From: Ceratodon purpureus
Taxonomy: Eukaryota > Streptophyta > Bryopsida > Pseudoditrichales > Ditrichaceae
Assembly (NCBI GenBank): GCA_014871385.1
Contig: CM026426.1
Location: 101,821,393 to 101,885,392 of the forward strand
Reading direction: 5' to 3'
Length of the DNA: 64,000 nucleotides
How positions within the stretch are numbered: position 1 is the first letter of the stretch; every line of letters starts with the position of its first letter. The translations under genes were made by a program, and so were the position numbers. The notes under the pieces were generated by a model. It was not told the origin of the DNA. It was given only the letters and a program-made list of their open reading frames with translations, and ran no database searches. Positions 12,105 to 24,401 of this stretch are shown piece after piece.

Positions 12105-15100
12105 ATTTCAAACGGTAGAGCCAACGCTCATTTCAGAGAGTGGAATCAAGTCGAAGTGGATTTCCATTCTAAATTTGCGTACTTCATTGCTGTAAGTCTC
12201 ACTCTTTTATTCATCTGTCCTCCTATGTAGGTCGCATACCTTTTTAAGTTTTTTTCTGTCTGGTTTTAGAACGGTGCATTGTTTTGTCAATCGAGAACCG
12301 TACATACTACTCTGACGTAGAACCTGATAGACTTGATTTGGTTACTGTTCACGGTTTCTGATCCGTATAAGACGATAATGGCATCACCTCCTGTTATTCG
12401 GTAGCTGCTTAGTTTTTAACCCCTAAAGGACCATTGTCCTAGAATGGGCTTTTTTAAAATTTGGGCAGGTACCTAGAATGGGCTTTTTTAAATTTGTTAA
12501 ATTTGTCCTAGAATGGGCTTTTTTAAAATTAGGTTTTTTGAACCATGTCAGTCCTCGTAATAAAAATAATATGTTCGAATAATAAAGTTCTTTGACTATG
12601 TTCCTAGGAAGTTAGTCTAAAACTGCCGTTTCTGTGACATAGGATGTTAACGGGAAAAAAAAGTTATTTTTAGACTTTCAACCGTAGGATCTTTAAAATA
12701 GATTGAACTTTAGAGAGCTAGTTTGACCGTACGGATTGGTAGATTATAGCATTTGAAGTTCAAAGTATTATTTTTTGGAAGGGTGCCCGAACGGATCAGC
12801 AAGGTTTGACTCCATTTGCTTTGAGATTTATACACTACCAAATTTGGCATTTTTTGATATTCAAAATGAATGTTATGTTAGGTACAAGGGTACCAAATTT
12901 GAGACTTATTGGACAATTATAACGTACCCAAAAAAAGGTTGCAATTACAAGATATCTAAATGTCAACTTCTTCAAATTTTTTTTGTTTTATATTTTTTCT
13001 CACTCATTTCTATAGAACTTGACAATCCAAATGGTCAAATTTTTTCTCATATCATTGACTGCAAAATGAAAAAAAAAAAATGCAATCGCTGCCACACAAC
13101 TAGAGATATGAATTAAAACGTAAAAAAAGAAAAATACAGTGACTGGGCAGGGATTACAGTCCCAGGTCGCACTTGCAAGGGCGACCCCAGCGGGGCACAC
13201 CCTGCGGTGGAGCCGAGGCCCCTGCCTCAGCCCGCTCTCACTCCGCGACCGGGTCACTGCCCCGCTCCCAAGCAGGCGGGATCAGAGCCCGGCCTCTGCT
13301 CCCAACCCCGTTGGTCCGAGGGCAAGGCAGTGACGCCTCTGTCCCGCCGGCACTGCGACCCCCCCTTCGCTGTTTCGTGGAACTCCGCCCCCCCCCCCCC
13401 CCCCCCCCCCCACACAAAAAAACATTCCCCCCTCCAGCGTGGCTCTCCCTCCTCCCTTCCTTTAAGGCCGCTCCTTCCCTTCCTTTCTCTTCATGTACCC
13501 CCTTCTCCACTGCCACTTCAATGAAGGCCATGCTTGAAGGGCCCTTATCCCACCACCTCTCCCAATCGCCCCTAAACCCGTCTCTGTATTTTAGAACATG
13601 GCTGTGAGCAACCTCTCCATGTAACATTTTCTCTAGACTAACCTTTGTACAACCAAACTCAACAATTGTTTTTGGTATAATTCATACTTTTCTAACTTTT
13701 CTCAATTTATAACCCCGCTTTCTTAGTTGTTCAATGTATTTGCCCTTGTAAGGGAAAAGGACAATTCATGAATATATATTCACCTCCTATTGGAACGCAA
13801 GAAATGAACTTGGGTGAAGAAAAAAAAAAAAAAAAAAAAAAAAAACATTATTATGTGGAAAAAAAAAATGGTTTGAATAAAATGAACATTCCGAAAAATA
13901 TAATTCATAATGGTTCTAAGAAGTTCAAATACAATATAATAGCAACATAATTACACACATTGATGTTGTGGACTTACATTTCGTGGCAAATGTTCCCGAA
14001 GAGCCGCATGATATTCCTCAAAACAAGTCCCATTCTTGAAACACATGAATTTGTTATCACATGATGAACAAAAATAATGTGGCCTCTTCCCTTCCGCTGT
14101 CTTTGACTTGTTGCATACCACGCAAGGATTCCATTTCTTTGAATATGAAGGAAAACATAATCCCCGTCTTTGTGGTGGGGTTATGAGGTTATCAATTTCC
14201 CGTCCTCTCCAATTACGTAGTAAAGCCTTGCATAATTTTGTCCTGAACTGTAAGTGGGTAATTGGCTTCCGGATTGGAATTGCATTTCTGCATTTGTCTA
14301 CATAAATCAAAAACATGTTGACAACCGTCATGTCAATCAAAAAGAAGAAAATGCGATGCCACGACTTATGTGACCGGTTCTGCATACAATAAGATGCACG
14401 TAGTTGATCAGCTACATCTACTCCCCGCATATGCGTTGTATATTCCAAATGCATCGGTGATGTGGGAATATCCTCCCGTACTGCTCCACTTCTACGGGGT
14501 ACGGGTGGTACAAGGGAGCCTGGAGCAGTTGTTGGTTGTGCATGTGTAGATAAAAGAAGAACAGGTTTCTTATCCTTCCATACCACTGAAAACATTGTCC
14601 GGGATTCATGCATCCTCCAATCCATCCATCCTTGCTCTCTATTCTTATATGCCTTCGTATTCCTCAATACCATAGGAACTCCAATGCGATTTGACCTCAT
14701 AGTTCCTGTGGCATAGATATCCCTCTGTAGTAGATCCTTCAGTAATCCAACACTGATAAAGAAATTATCCATAGCAATAACATGACCCTTCCCTCCAATA
14801 TCACTAGTCAACTCTACAACCACGTTATGAGCTAGTTTTGGCTCCCCCCTTGCCAGTCGAGGTTCCTCTGCAACTACTCGACTTTTACCACAGTAAACTT
14901 CAAAATTCCACACGTATTTAGAAACTGAGCATGCCAAACACCAAACCTTGATCCCCCATTTCTATGGTTTTTGTGGCATGTATTGTCGCAGAGGACAATA
15001 AGAGCCTTTGTACCGTATCATCATTTCGTCGATGGTGCAGAATTTACCCAATACCCATGCGCGCTTACAGTTATCCCTAATTCCTTCTATCAACCACCGT

Positions 15101-18100
15101 ACGTGCCCTAACTTATCATAACCTGGTAAATCTTTGTCTCTCACATAGGTTGCAGGATTGGTGATATGAAGACATTTAGTCAAAACCATGAAACGCGCAC
15201 GGCTCATAACATTTGAGATAATAGAGCAATGAAAAATGGATCCCTTGTTATGCCAATAAGATTTGATATTTGGTTGTCGCTTCATAGCCATATACAACCA
15301 AATTGCGAGAAATGCCTTCAATTCTCTCTCCGTAAATTCATCCCACCCTGCCCCTCCCCTGGCATTTCCATATCTGTCATACTCCGTGGCATAACAATTA
15401 GACTCCCGTACAATATCCCGTAAAATTTCATGTGTCCAGAAAATCTCAAATAATTGGAGCATGGTGGGAAATATCCTCCCATCAAAAAATGACATTGACC
15501 CCCCATTGAATTCTCTTGGCGTTGGATCATATGTGAAATGTGTCTTATTCCATGTTGCATCACGATACATGTACTTGACACTATTATGATCCCCAAAATC
15601 TCCCTCCCCCTCTTCTTCTTCACTAGAAAAAAAGTCATCCTCATCAACATCACTTCCACTCTCTAGTGTTGGCACTCCATAAATTTGCCCCATTCGGTTC
15701 CTGCGTACATTAGGAACTCCTTCATATTCTTCTCTTTCATAACCTCCATCCAAATATCCAGGAGACCCCCCAATAAATCCTCCATCATCCCCACCCACAA
15801 ATTCCCTTTGTAACTCCCTCTCTGTAGCCCCATTCCTCCCTCTGCCCCCAATCCCCATCTCCCCGAATTTCCCAGGGCCTCCATCTCCATGAATAACCGC
15901 ATCCTCCATGACCCCAGACCCGCCCTCTAGAATTCCCTCCCCAACCTCAATCCCCACTGCCCCGTCCCCCATTGCCCCTGACCCTACCGCCATCCCCTCA
16001 GCCCCAGCCCCCATCCCCGCAGCCCCCATCCCCGTAGCCCCCATCCCCGTAGCCCCCATTTCCGCAGCCCCCAACCCCGCAGACCCGACCCCCGTCATCG
16101 CCTCCCCGCCCCCCATACCCGCACTCCCTACATCCGATCCACCAGCCCCGCCCCCCATGGCCGTGGCCCACCCCAGTCCCGCATGAGTTCCCTCGGGCTC
16201 CCAGGCGCTCCCTGTAGGCTCACCATGAGTGCCGTGTGCCACAGGCTCTGCTCCGCCCGACGTCTCCCTGCAGAGCGCCTCCGCGTCGGCCTCTTCGATG
16301 GCAGTGGACGTCTCCCCGCAGACATGCGATTTTTGAGATCTCCTTGCTCTCAATTGTTTTAGACGCTACTTCCTACTCTTTCGTGCTCTTTCATCGTATC
16401 TCTCAATGTTGTATTGCGTTTCTGCAGGCCACATTAAGTCCTCCAAAGATCTGGCCTCATCAAATGCATACTCTCCTTCATCAATGCTGTCCTCACTCGG
16501 TTCCTCACAGGAGCTCTCCCTCCCATACTCTTGTAGCAATTCTTGGCTTTCTAAAAAATCAGGGTTCCCTTCACCAATTGCTGATGCCAACAGTGTATAA
16601 ATGTCATCTTCACAATCATCTTGTTGTAAAGGAGGTGCAGATGGAGGTGTTGCACTTGAAGAAGGAGGAAGGGGTGATGATGGTGGTGTAGGAATGTGTG
16701 GGAGTATTGGATTTGAGTTAGAGGATGGCTGCAAACTCTGTAACCTGCTGCTGCGTCTTGGACGCTCCAAAAAACTCTCCTACACAATTCAAATAACACA
16801 TGTGTGAGTATGGGTATGTAGACACAAATTCATGCATAATGAAAGACTATATTCACTGCTGAAATTGGCTCTCACCTCCTTCCCCTTCCATGACAAAGCA
16901 CCCTTGCGTGGCATTGCAATGTGCTTCAATATACAAACACAAGAGACTATGACAAATGCAAGTGTGAGAGTGCAATGTGAAGAGCTCATTTTATAGCTCC
17001 ATTTTCCATAGAAATTACTCTCTCATTTCACATTTTAGAGTACTCAATCAGTTTACATCAACATGATGCCATGATCTCCAAGCAAAGGTGGGCGAAATTG
17101 AATGCGCACGAATTTTTTTGTGGACTAAGGAGGTGTGAATCAACATCAAATTTTTTTTAGCAACCTACTGTCTGTGCATACAGACAGCTGAGATCAATGC
17201 CGCAGCTAAACGGGCGGGGAGGCGCAGCCATGGCCTCATGCTTCCCATGCAGGGAGGAGCATGATCAGGCGGCGGGCCCCCCTCGCCTTGTCCTCGCTGC
17301 AGTAGGGGCATCAGCCTCGCCCCCGACCTTTGCCACCTGGGCGCCTGGCCTTACAAGGCAGCCAGGTCCAGGCTGGCAGGCGGGGTCAAAGCCCGCCCCC
17401 CATCCCGACCAAGAGCTTCCCAGTCAAGAGCCGCGTTGGCTCCCTCGCCCTTTCTCCATCAGACCGGGCCCGCCCCTCCCCCTCCCCTCCCCCGCCCTCA
17501 CTCCCGTGCCCGACCCTTTGGAACTCTGCAACCCTCTCCCTCTCTACCGGCCCTCCCCTCTGAGACTTCTTTACTGTTCACCTGCCCTACTCCAAAAGTC
17601 CAACTCATTCTTGAAGCTCATTGGAGCATGAGATGGCCCATTTTTTCCAATCAACAGCTTTTTGTGCTCAGGCCCTTATAACTTTCTCATTAAGTGTCCA
17701 AATTAAAAAAAAAAAAACATCTCCATGTAGCTCTTGTAATGGCCTACCTACAATAAAAATTTCAAAAAATAACAATTAAAATTGAGACCGTAGGTACCTG
17801 CCCAAATTTTAAAAAAGCCCATTCTAGGACAATGGTCCTTTAGGGGTAACGTAGGCGGAGTACTAACTGAATTCTTTTTTATTTGAAATTAACAAAGTCA
17901 CAGATCATTGACGATGTTCAACCGGAGAAAAAAACATCTGCATCATACAAACCACGAAGACTAGTTCTTCATGATTACTCCTCAGACGACGACAAAGACG
18001 TTCCCCATTGTCTCGATGAAGAAAGAGAGGAAATTCAATCTGTGAGTAATATGTATCTACTCACCCCCTCTTTCATCTGCATTTGCGTTTTCTACATCTT

Positions 18101-19110
18101 CTCCACACATGGGCATTTACTGCGGAGAGATAGTTTTACATTATTAACAAGTTCCAAAATAGGTTCCTTGACAAATGAGTTCATCCTTTATGTCGAAATG
18201 AGAGCTGAGTCGGTACCATATGTTGTGTCCGTGCAAGTCACTATCCAAATGTCTTGATTCATATCCCCTTCCATTGGCAGATGGTATCTGAAATATGTGC
18301 ACAGGATTTACCATCAGTTATTTTCCTTCCATGGCGTGAAAACTGGCAAAGACACAAGTATCGGAGTCACAGTTGCTGATATTTTGGTACAAATCTTGGC
18401 ATGTCGCTCGATCTTTGGAGGCGTTTGACTGTGGTTCTTATATCGCTCAGACGGAATGGGATCCTGTTGATACATACGCTTCGTCATGGGGTACATTTTC
18501 AGACCAGGAAAGTCCGGTGTCGCAGGTAGCGGATACTTGCCTCAACCCATGGACTGCATACGTTCGCGACTTAGATGCATCAAGGAAGCACAGAAAGAGA
18601 GTGAAGAGAGCACTTAGAAGACAAAGGCTTTTCAACATGAAGGATGAGTTCTTCCTCTCAGTTCTTCGTGCTCGCCAGGAGGTGTTCGAAGTCAAAGAAA
18701 AACGTCGACTACAGGAACGCCAGAAGGCTGCCGAGAAACGCTTTCAGGAAGAGTGTGAATCAAAGCGAGCTAAAGTTTTGGAGCAACTACAATCATGAGA
18801 ACTGTCGCAGGTTTCAAACAAATTTGAACATCACACTTTTTTTGTAGAGAAATTAGTATCTAGCAGGGAAGCGTCTATTACGGAGAATGTACTGACTACT
18901 GTGAAGACGGTTATCAACAAATATGTTCCTTACCAACAGAAAACGCAGGTTCTTAGAGAATTAGGAATTCTACCTCTAAAACCTCCGGGGCAATGTTCAA
19001 CGAGGCCTGGAAGAAAACGGACAAGGGAGTGCGTTGGGGAATGTATACCTGGTTCAGCCGATTCCTCTTTCCAGAACACAAGGTCAAAGGGCGTTGCAGA
19101 TTCGAAGTAA
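12105..19110 (+). CDS. CACTA accessory gene D, split by piggyBac; exon model incomplete
   Basis: Exon 12105-12191 (acceptor CCACAG, donor GCT/GTAAGT, phase 0) encodes ISNGRANAHFREWNQVEVDF and 9 more residues. Exon 17904-18041 (acceptor TCACAG, donor TCT/GTGAGT, phase 0) encodes an acidic and basic 46-residue segment with VLHDYSSDDDKDV. The intron between them contains the whole piggyBac element. Further candidate exons lie at 18281-18420, 18400-18810 and 18848-19110. The second ends in a highly charged helix (KEKRRLQERQKAAEKRF) and the last is open to TAA. Phases among these later exons do not all agree, so the 3' model is unsure and may be degraded. No known domain is recognised. Confidence 0.4.
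12420..12473 (+). repeat. piggyBac left inverted repeat
   Basis: 54 bp, the exact reverse complement of 17793-17846. It contains CTAGAATGGGCTTTTTTAAA, which recurs twice just inside. Confidence 0.95.
12472..12537 (+). repeat. Subterminal copies of the piggyBac TIR core
   Basis: Two further direct copies of CTAGAATGGGCTTTTTTAAA, at about 12473-12492 and 12509-12528, are found only at the left end. They may be extra transposase-binding sites. Confidence 0.85.
13951..16914 (-). pseudogene. piggyBac transposase (PGBD4-like), two in-frame TAG
   Basis: Cut-and-paste transposase with a DDD catalytic core. Exon 1 is 16914-16876 (MPRKGALSWKGKE, donor GAG/GTGAGA). Exon 2 is 16779-13951 (acceptor GTGTAG, phase 0), about 955 codons in all. 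An acidic N-terminal part is followed by a Gly/Met/Ala repeat (MGATGMGATGMGAAGMG) and the DDE_Tnp_1_7 core. Catalytic aspartates are in TIDEMMIRYKGS (about 15029), AMDNFF (about 14768) and RGVDVADQLRASY (about 14417). A Cys-rich C-terminal finger has CVVC, CSSC and CF motifs. TAG interrupts the same frame at 16366-16368 and 14962-14964, with no frameshift. The second lies in MPQKP-KWGIKVW, where the family has a continuous sequence. CAG-to-TAG change is the simplest explanation. Confidence 0.92.
16010..16100 (-). repeat. Minisatellite inside the piggyBac transposase
   Basis: Units of 18 bp related to CCCCCATCCCCGTAGCCC encode the Gly/Met/Ala repeat of the transposase N-terminal half. Confidence 0.8.
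17793..17846 (-). repeat. piggyBac right inverted repeat
   Basis: 54 bp, starting GGTACCTGCCCAAATTT and ending CCTTTAGGGG. It is the exact reverse complement of 12420-12473 and is followed by TAAC instead of the expected TTAA. Confidence 0.95.
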
Positions 19111-19594
19111 GGCAATATACTTTTCGCTGTAGATCCCGACGTATGGAAACCAGAAAGTGAGGAAAGACTACGCTCTTGTATAGACTATTACTCGTGGACA
19201 ATCACGCCATTAACCTTGCCCTGTTTTGAAAACAGTTTCATGGTTTTTCGCTGTTATGTATATGTCATTTTTGTATTTTTTATTTTTCCTCAACTTTTAC
19301 TCTTCACCAATCGGTAAATGGTATCTGATATTTTCTGTAGGAATACCATTTGCCGTTAGGACACGATTGCATTGAGGAACTACATACACTCTCGTCTTGA
19401 CCAAAACAGTAGGCAGATAACAGTTCTGAAACTTCTGCTAAACATGTTGCACGATAACACTGCAATACCATAAAGGCTCCTACAGAAGACAGTATGCGAG
19501 TACTATATAGTAGTGCAAATTATTATTGGAAATGCATACACATTGTAGGGCAATACAAACAGTGCATGTACCGAATTAAACTATACCATGAAGT
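19111..19594. other. Spacer between gene D and the TNP2 gene
   Basis: AT-rich, with the 3' ends of two convergent genes on either side. No gene is seen. Confidence 0.5.
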
Positions 19595-22500
19595 CTACGA
19601 TGTCTTCACATCTGGATAGTCTGCCATGGCAAGTCGGTTCTCATCGTCCGTGAGTTCTGTTGCAAACCCCGCTTCAGCAGTACACGGTATATTGCTCACT
19701 AGGGGTGGGGCTAGTCCTGGTGCCTCTGCAGAAGTAGTTATGATTTCCTCGTCTTCTAAGACCTGCACCACTCGACGAGATCGGGAGTCCTTTCGCATTA
19801 CAACCTGCCAACCATGACGTCTTCTCTCTTCCGAGAAGAAAACGTGCGTACATTGCTCTGGGAATACGAACGGGTCTTTATGTCGTGGCTCTCTATGTCT
19901 AAAATTCACTATCAGAAATCCGTCGCGGTCCCTCATGTACGTTGGGTTTCCTCTGTTGTCTGATGCCTTTACCCATGTACATCTGAATAAGATAATAGGA
20001 GTGAAAAGCTTTCCATAATTCAGTTCCAGGATATCTGTTATCTCACCGACAATATATTTTTTCACAATCTCACCATCTTCAGTGACCCATTCATGTAAGA
20101 CCACAACCCCACTGTCGTAGGTCTTCAGCTGCTCCGTCAAGTCATCTCTCACCCAAAAATGGTTGCCAAAGGCTTTAATCTTTCGGAACCTTCTAGCTCT
20201 AACGTCTGGTTTGCTACAAAGTTTCACAGCATCCAGATCATCTGCGCTAGGATTTCCCGTATGACGTTGAAAAATTACTCTCCGCAGCCATTGTTCGTAT
20301 GGTGCGACATTGTTGTCATTCCTTTGGAGCTCTTCCCATTGGCTGCAAAAAAACAAACACTACATCAATGGACGAGCATTTCAAACATGCTATCAATGCA
20401 ATCAAATACAGTCACGTAAAGGCATATAGAACTATCAATGATACAGATTGCGTTGCATTTGAAAGTCATGCTCGTGATGAAAAAATTGTGTGTGTAGGTT
20501 CTTTTTTCTTGTCTTCATCATTCTCAAATTCTCAATTGATTCGGGATTAACAGGGTGTGAACTACCATAACCACTGCAACTGATGTGTAGATTCCATTTG
20601 TAAAAATATGAAACTAATGAATTTTGCACTTACTGGAAATAGGGAGCCAAGATTGAGGAGTTACGTAGCACGTAATTGTGCGCTGTTGAATGGTCCTGCT
20701 TGTTAAATCTCCATGAACCTCATCGACCTTCAAGAACTTCATAAGTGTCTTCGTCGTCATCCTCGGGATCCCATAGCCTAGTCGATACAGCTTTTACTCC
20801 ATATATGTACTCCGTGACGAATCCGTTACTGGCATCCTCGATATATCCTCTAGTAATTGACCCCTCGGGTCTAGCCATATTCCTGACATATTTTTTCAAA
20901 GTTTTGTTGTATCGCTCGACAGGATACATCCATCGATTTGATATTGGTCCACATAGGTGAAGCTGTTCAACCAACTCCAGTGGAAAGTGAGACATTACAT
21001 CAAAATAAGCTCGAGGAAATACAATCTCCAGTAAACATTCAGTGACAGCAACATCGTGTCGCAAAGAATCAAATTCCTGTGGATCCCATACTTTGCAGCA
21101 TAACCTTCTAATAACTCGACATAGTCGCATGACAGCTAGTCGTGGAATGGGTTGCATGAGCCCTCTCAATGCCAAAGGCATCAGTCCCTGCATGAGAATA
21201 TGCCAATCATGTGATTTCAAAGACCCCCATTTCCTCTTTCGAACATTGTCCGCCAGGTTTGCACCCACGTATTTCGACGGTGTCTTTATTTTTTCAAAAG
21301 TCGAACAGAATGTATCAAATTCGTCTGACCTTAACACATACGGAGCTGCAGGCTTCATCATTCTCCCGGGCTACCTCGGATGAGGCTGCAGAAACAAATG
21401 TCGTCTTTGTTCAAGTCCCATTCTTTTTAAGTCTCTCCTCACTTGCACCGTGTCTTTGTCACCCGCCAAATACCCTAAAGTATTTAAAGCCAAATTCCTT
21501 TCGCAGTGCATAACATCAAGGGTGTTTCGGATTTCCAGATGCTGCACAGACAGGTTTAATAAATCGTATATCTAAGTCGTTATGTACAATCACGAGTACT
21601 CTTGACAACGACATAGCCTCTGTAACTAAACCATTGTGAAATTGTTTTATATGACCAACGGCTGTAATTACAAGCATATATGTTGGAATTGATATAATTA
21701 ACCATCACTGTTTCCTCTAGTCTTATTTAAAATCACAGCGAGCAAACGTTTAGAATGACAATGTCATGGATTATTCTCAGTTCATAGTTTTCCCCTTAGA
21801 AAATGCGGTGATCTTTAAACCTGATATATGAACGGAAGTGCAATCACAGCTCTGTCGAAATAAACTAATTTGCAACTAAAACAATTTATCTTAAACAAAG
21901 AACAACAAACAGATAGTCACTAACCTCCCAATAAGGAAGATCGAACAGTATACTCCGCCTCTTCATTCCGTGAGTCTTCGAAGGATCCGGGGGATCGTTC
22001 TTACCCCGGAAGTTGTGAGTTAACCACTCTTCATACTCAGCTGCTCCTTCCAATTGTTGGCGCGCCGTCACATGAATTGGACGGGGTCGGTGTTCTGCGA
22101 CTCCATCGAAGAACTTTGCCGCAACCTCAGAATGGTACCCATGACCAGGTTCGAGCCATCTCCTTGCTCCTGTGTATACGAACTTATTCAATTCATGTGC
22201 CCATGTACCCTTCATCTGGGGACCGCACGGCGGACATGCCACACCTCCTGAATGCGCTGTCCCTGCCACCATGCCGTACCCAGGCAGATGGTGTATGGTC
22301 CATATAACCATAGCGCGTAAGCTAAAATCCGTGTTTTCAGATTCCGGGTACGCATCAAAACAGGGCACTCCTTCCCACAAATCCAGCAGCTCCTCCACTA
22401 AAGGCTGTAGGTACACATAAAACTTGTCATCTCTAACGGCTTCTTTTCCGGGGATCAGTAATGCTAGTATAATAAAAAAATTCTTGGTCGTGAGCCAAGG

Positions 22501-23724
22501 TAGGATGTTGTAATTGAATAATAGAACTGGAGTTGTTGACCACGTAGACTTGTATAACTTGTAGGGGCTCATACCGTCAGCTGTAAGTGCCAATGTCACA
22601 TTCCTTGGGTCTCCATGGAACGGTGGCTTGTCCGGAAACACCAATGGGAACTTTTCTTCGGCCAATTTCCAAGCTCTACAATTGGCTGGAAATCTCACTT
22701 TCCCGTCAGTGCTTCTATAAGTATGGTGCCAACGTTGTAGCTCTGAAAGAGACGGGGATCGGTATGTTCTTTGCAAGTGCGGAATCACAGGAAAATGCCG
22801 AAGTACCTTTCTTGGGAATTTTTTCTGTGTCATGTCCCAATATCTAGGTTCACCACATCTTGGGCAACGATCCAGGTCTGTGAAGTCTTCTGTACCTGAT
22901 CTATTTCTGTGAAACAGCACACATGCCCTCACACAGACGTCAATGTTCCTGTATTCCAGACCTAGCCTCTTAATAAGGGTGGACATAGCATGTTTAGTTT
23001 TAGGCAATGTGTTATTAGGCGGGAGAAAATACTTATGTAGACTTGCCAGAAGGTCCTGAATAGACCTATTTGTAACCCCATGCACAGAAAATAAATTTTT
23101 GAGGAAGATGGTTGCACCCAGTTGGGTACAAGGAGCTCCTTCGTATAAATCTTGTATTGCCTCCTCCATCGCGCCGGGGTCAAATACTTCGTCGTCACCG
23201 CAAGCAGCTTCTCCCCTAGGACCTTGCTGTTGGAATTGCCCTTGATCATTACGTCGCTGATGTGCCACATTGTCTTCAAAATCGCTATCAGCATCGTCTT
23301 CTCTCTCGCCTACGTCATCAGCAAAATTCAGAGCGTCGACTGCTATATCCTGCACCCGATCCTCCATGTCTACATGCTCACGCATAAAGTTATTTTGGAT
23401 CATTGATCGCATGTCCATGCCTTCATCACGGTGGGGATGAATTGGTCTCTACGCATGGAATGCTTCCCACTCTGCATCGGAAGAGTCGTATTCGCCTCGA
23501 CCCTTCCACACACGAAATGCAGGGGAACGTCTGTCCCGTATAAGATGAGTCCTGACCTTGTATATCTTGAGCAATCGTTTACCATTGCATACGGTACAAG
23601 GGCAAGGCATGTTTTTTAACCTGTACATCCTATACCGCGCAATCTCTCTGCAAAAGAGACGATCATCTCGAAGCCTCTGCCTAATAGGATCAGTGAAGGG
23701 TAACTTGTGAGGATTCAAACCCAC
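19595..23724 (-). pseudogene. CACTA transposase, TNP2 type
   Basis: The main transposase of the CACTA element, which would cut and join its ends. Three exons: 23724-21925, 21541-20634 and 20342-19595, with GT-AG sites and phases that agree. The start is ATG at 23724 (MGLNPHKLPF). A transposase-associated Cys region (MPCPCTVCNG) precedes the Transposase_21 core: CVRACVLF near residue 264, CPRCGEPRYWD near 287, TADGMSPYK near 382 and GVACPPCGP near 494. Exon 2 opens with NTLDVMHCERNLALN, matching the family's LDVMHxEKN, and runs through a DUF4218 region to AHNYVLRNSSILAPYF. Exon 3 is a DUF4216 region. In-frame TAG occurs at 23449-23451 and 21371-21373, and TGA at 20720-20722, without frameshifts. 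Intended end: TAG at 19595. Confidence 0.9.
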
Positions 23725-24401
23725 GATTGTCCGCTATGCCAAACCAGCTTTGAAAACAACGTCCAGTTATACCTAGATTCACAGCGAGTAGACATCAGTT
23801 GTCAAATAAAAACATCAACTCGTAGTGATGATTTCTATGTAAGTCATAATCAACCTCTACATGCTTCATGTCGTGCTCATTATTTTTCCAAATGATATCA
23901 TGAACTCGTATTGGATTTAATCACAGGCCTAACAAACGTATTTTTCCAGTACCAAAATAACAATAAATGGTGTTCGACAGAAGGACGATGTAGGTTAGGT
24001 ACATCCTCAGAACATGATAACGATATTAAATATGACACAAACAGCTATGGTTCAGAGAAACACATACGACAGGATGGGAAACATAAATGAAAAAACGGCG
24101 GCGGGAACAACTTGGGAACATATGACGACGTGTAGGATGTACGTTAAGGCACAGTTACCAATGCGCAGCCACGACAACAGACAGTAAGAACATTGGCCCC
24201 TCGTAATGAGACGCACCCAACAATCATCCACTGCAACGGGGGTCTCACAGTATAACTCTCTAAACCAGAATGCAGGGTTTCTATGTGACGTTCATATTAC
24301 CGGCAGACGGAGTCTAGCAGAAGTCCCAAAGGTATTTGTAACAATTAGAACCCCGTAGTCAATTGCACCGTGGCAACGTTGCGTATGTTTTTTATGTTGC
24401 A
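23725..24401. promoter_or_regulatory. Divergent promoter region of the two CACTA genes
   Basis: About 680 bp between the starts of the TNP2 gene (-) and the Ptta/En/Spm gene (+). It must hold both promoters if the starts chosen are right. No sharp motif was identified by eye. Confidence 0.4.

Larger units (their letters stand above)
12420..17846 (-). mobile_element. piggyBac DNA transposon, 5.4 kb
   Basis: The ends are perfect 54-bp inverted repeats (12420-12473 and 17793-17846) starting CCCCTAAAGGACC. TTAA lies directly outside the left end (12416-12419). The right flank reads TAAC, one T short of TTAA. The TTAA target and C-rich start are hallmarks of piggyBac. One transposase gene lies on the minus strand. 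GC-rich blocks flank it: 13150-13440 with a run of about 26 C, and 17190-17560. Identical long repeats suggest a recent insertion, while two in-frame stops suggest the transposase is no longer made normally. Confidence 0.95.

Noticed and set aside
12775-13627. Several open frames in the left arm of piggyBac
   Set aside because: They run through homopolymers and GC-rich blocks, overlap on both strands and show no family features.
15908-16186. Pro-rich plus-strand frame
   Set aside because: Antisense of the Gly/Met repeat of the piggyBac transposase.
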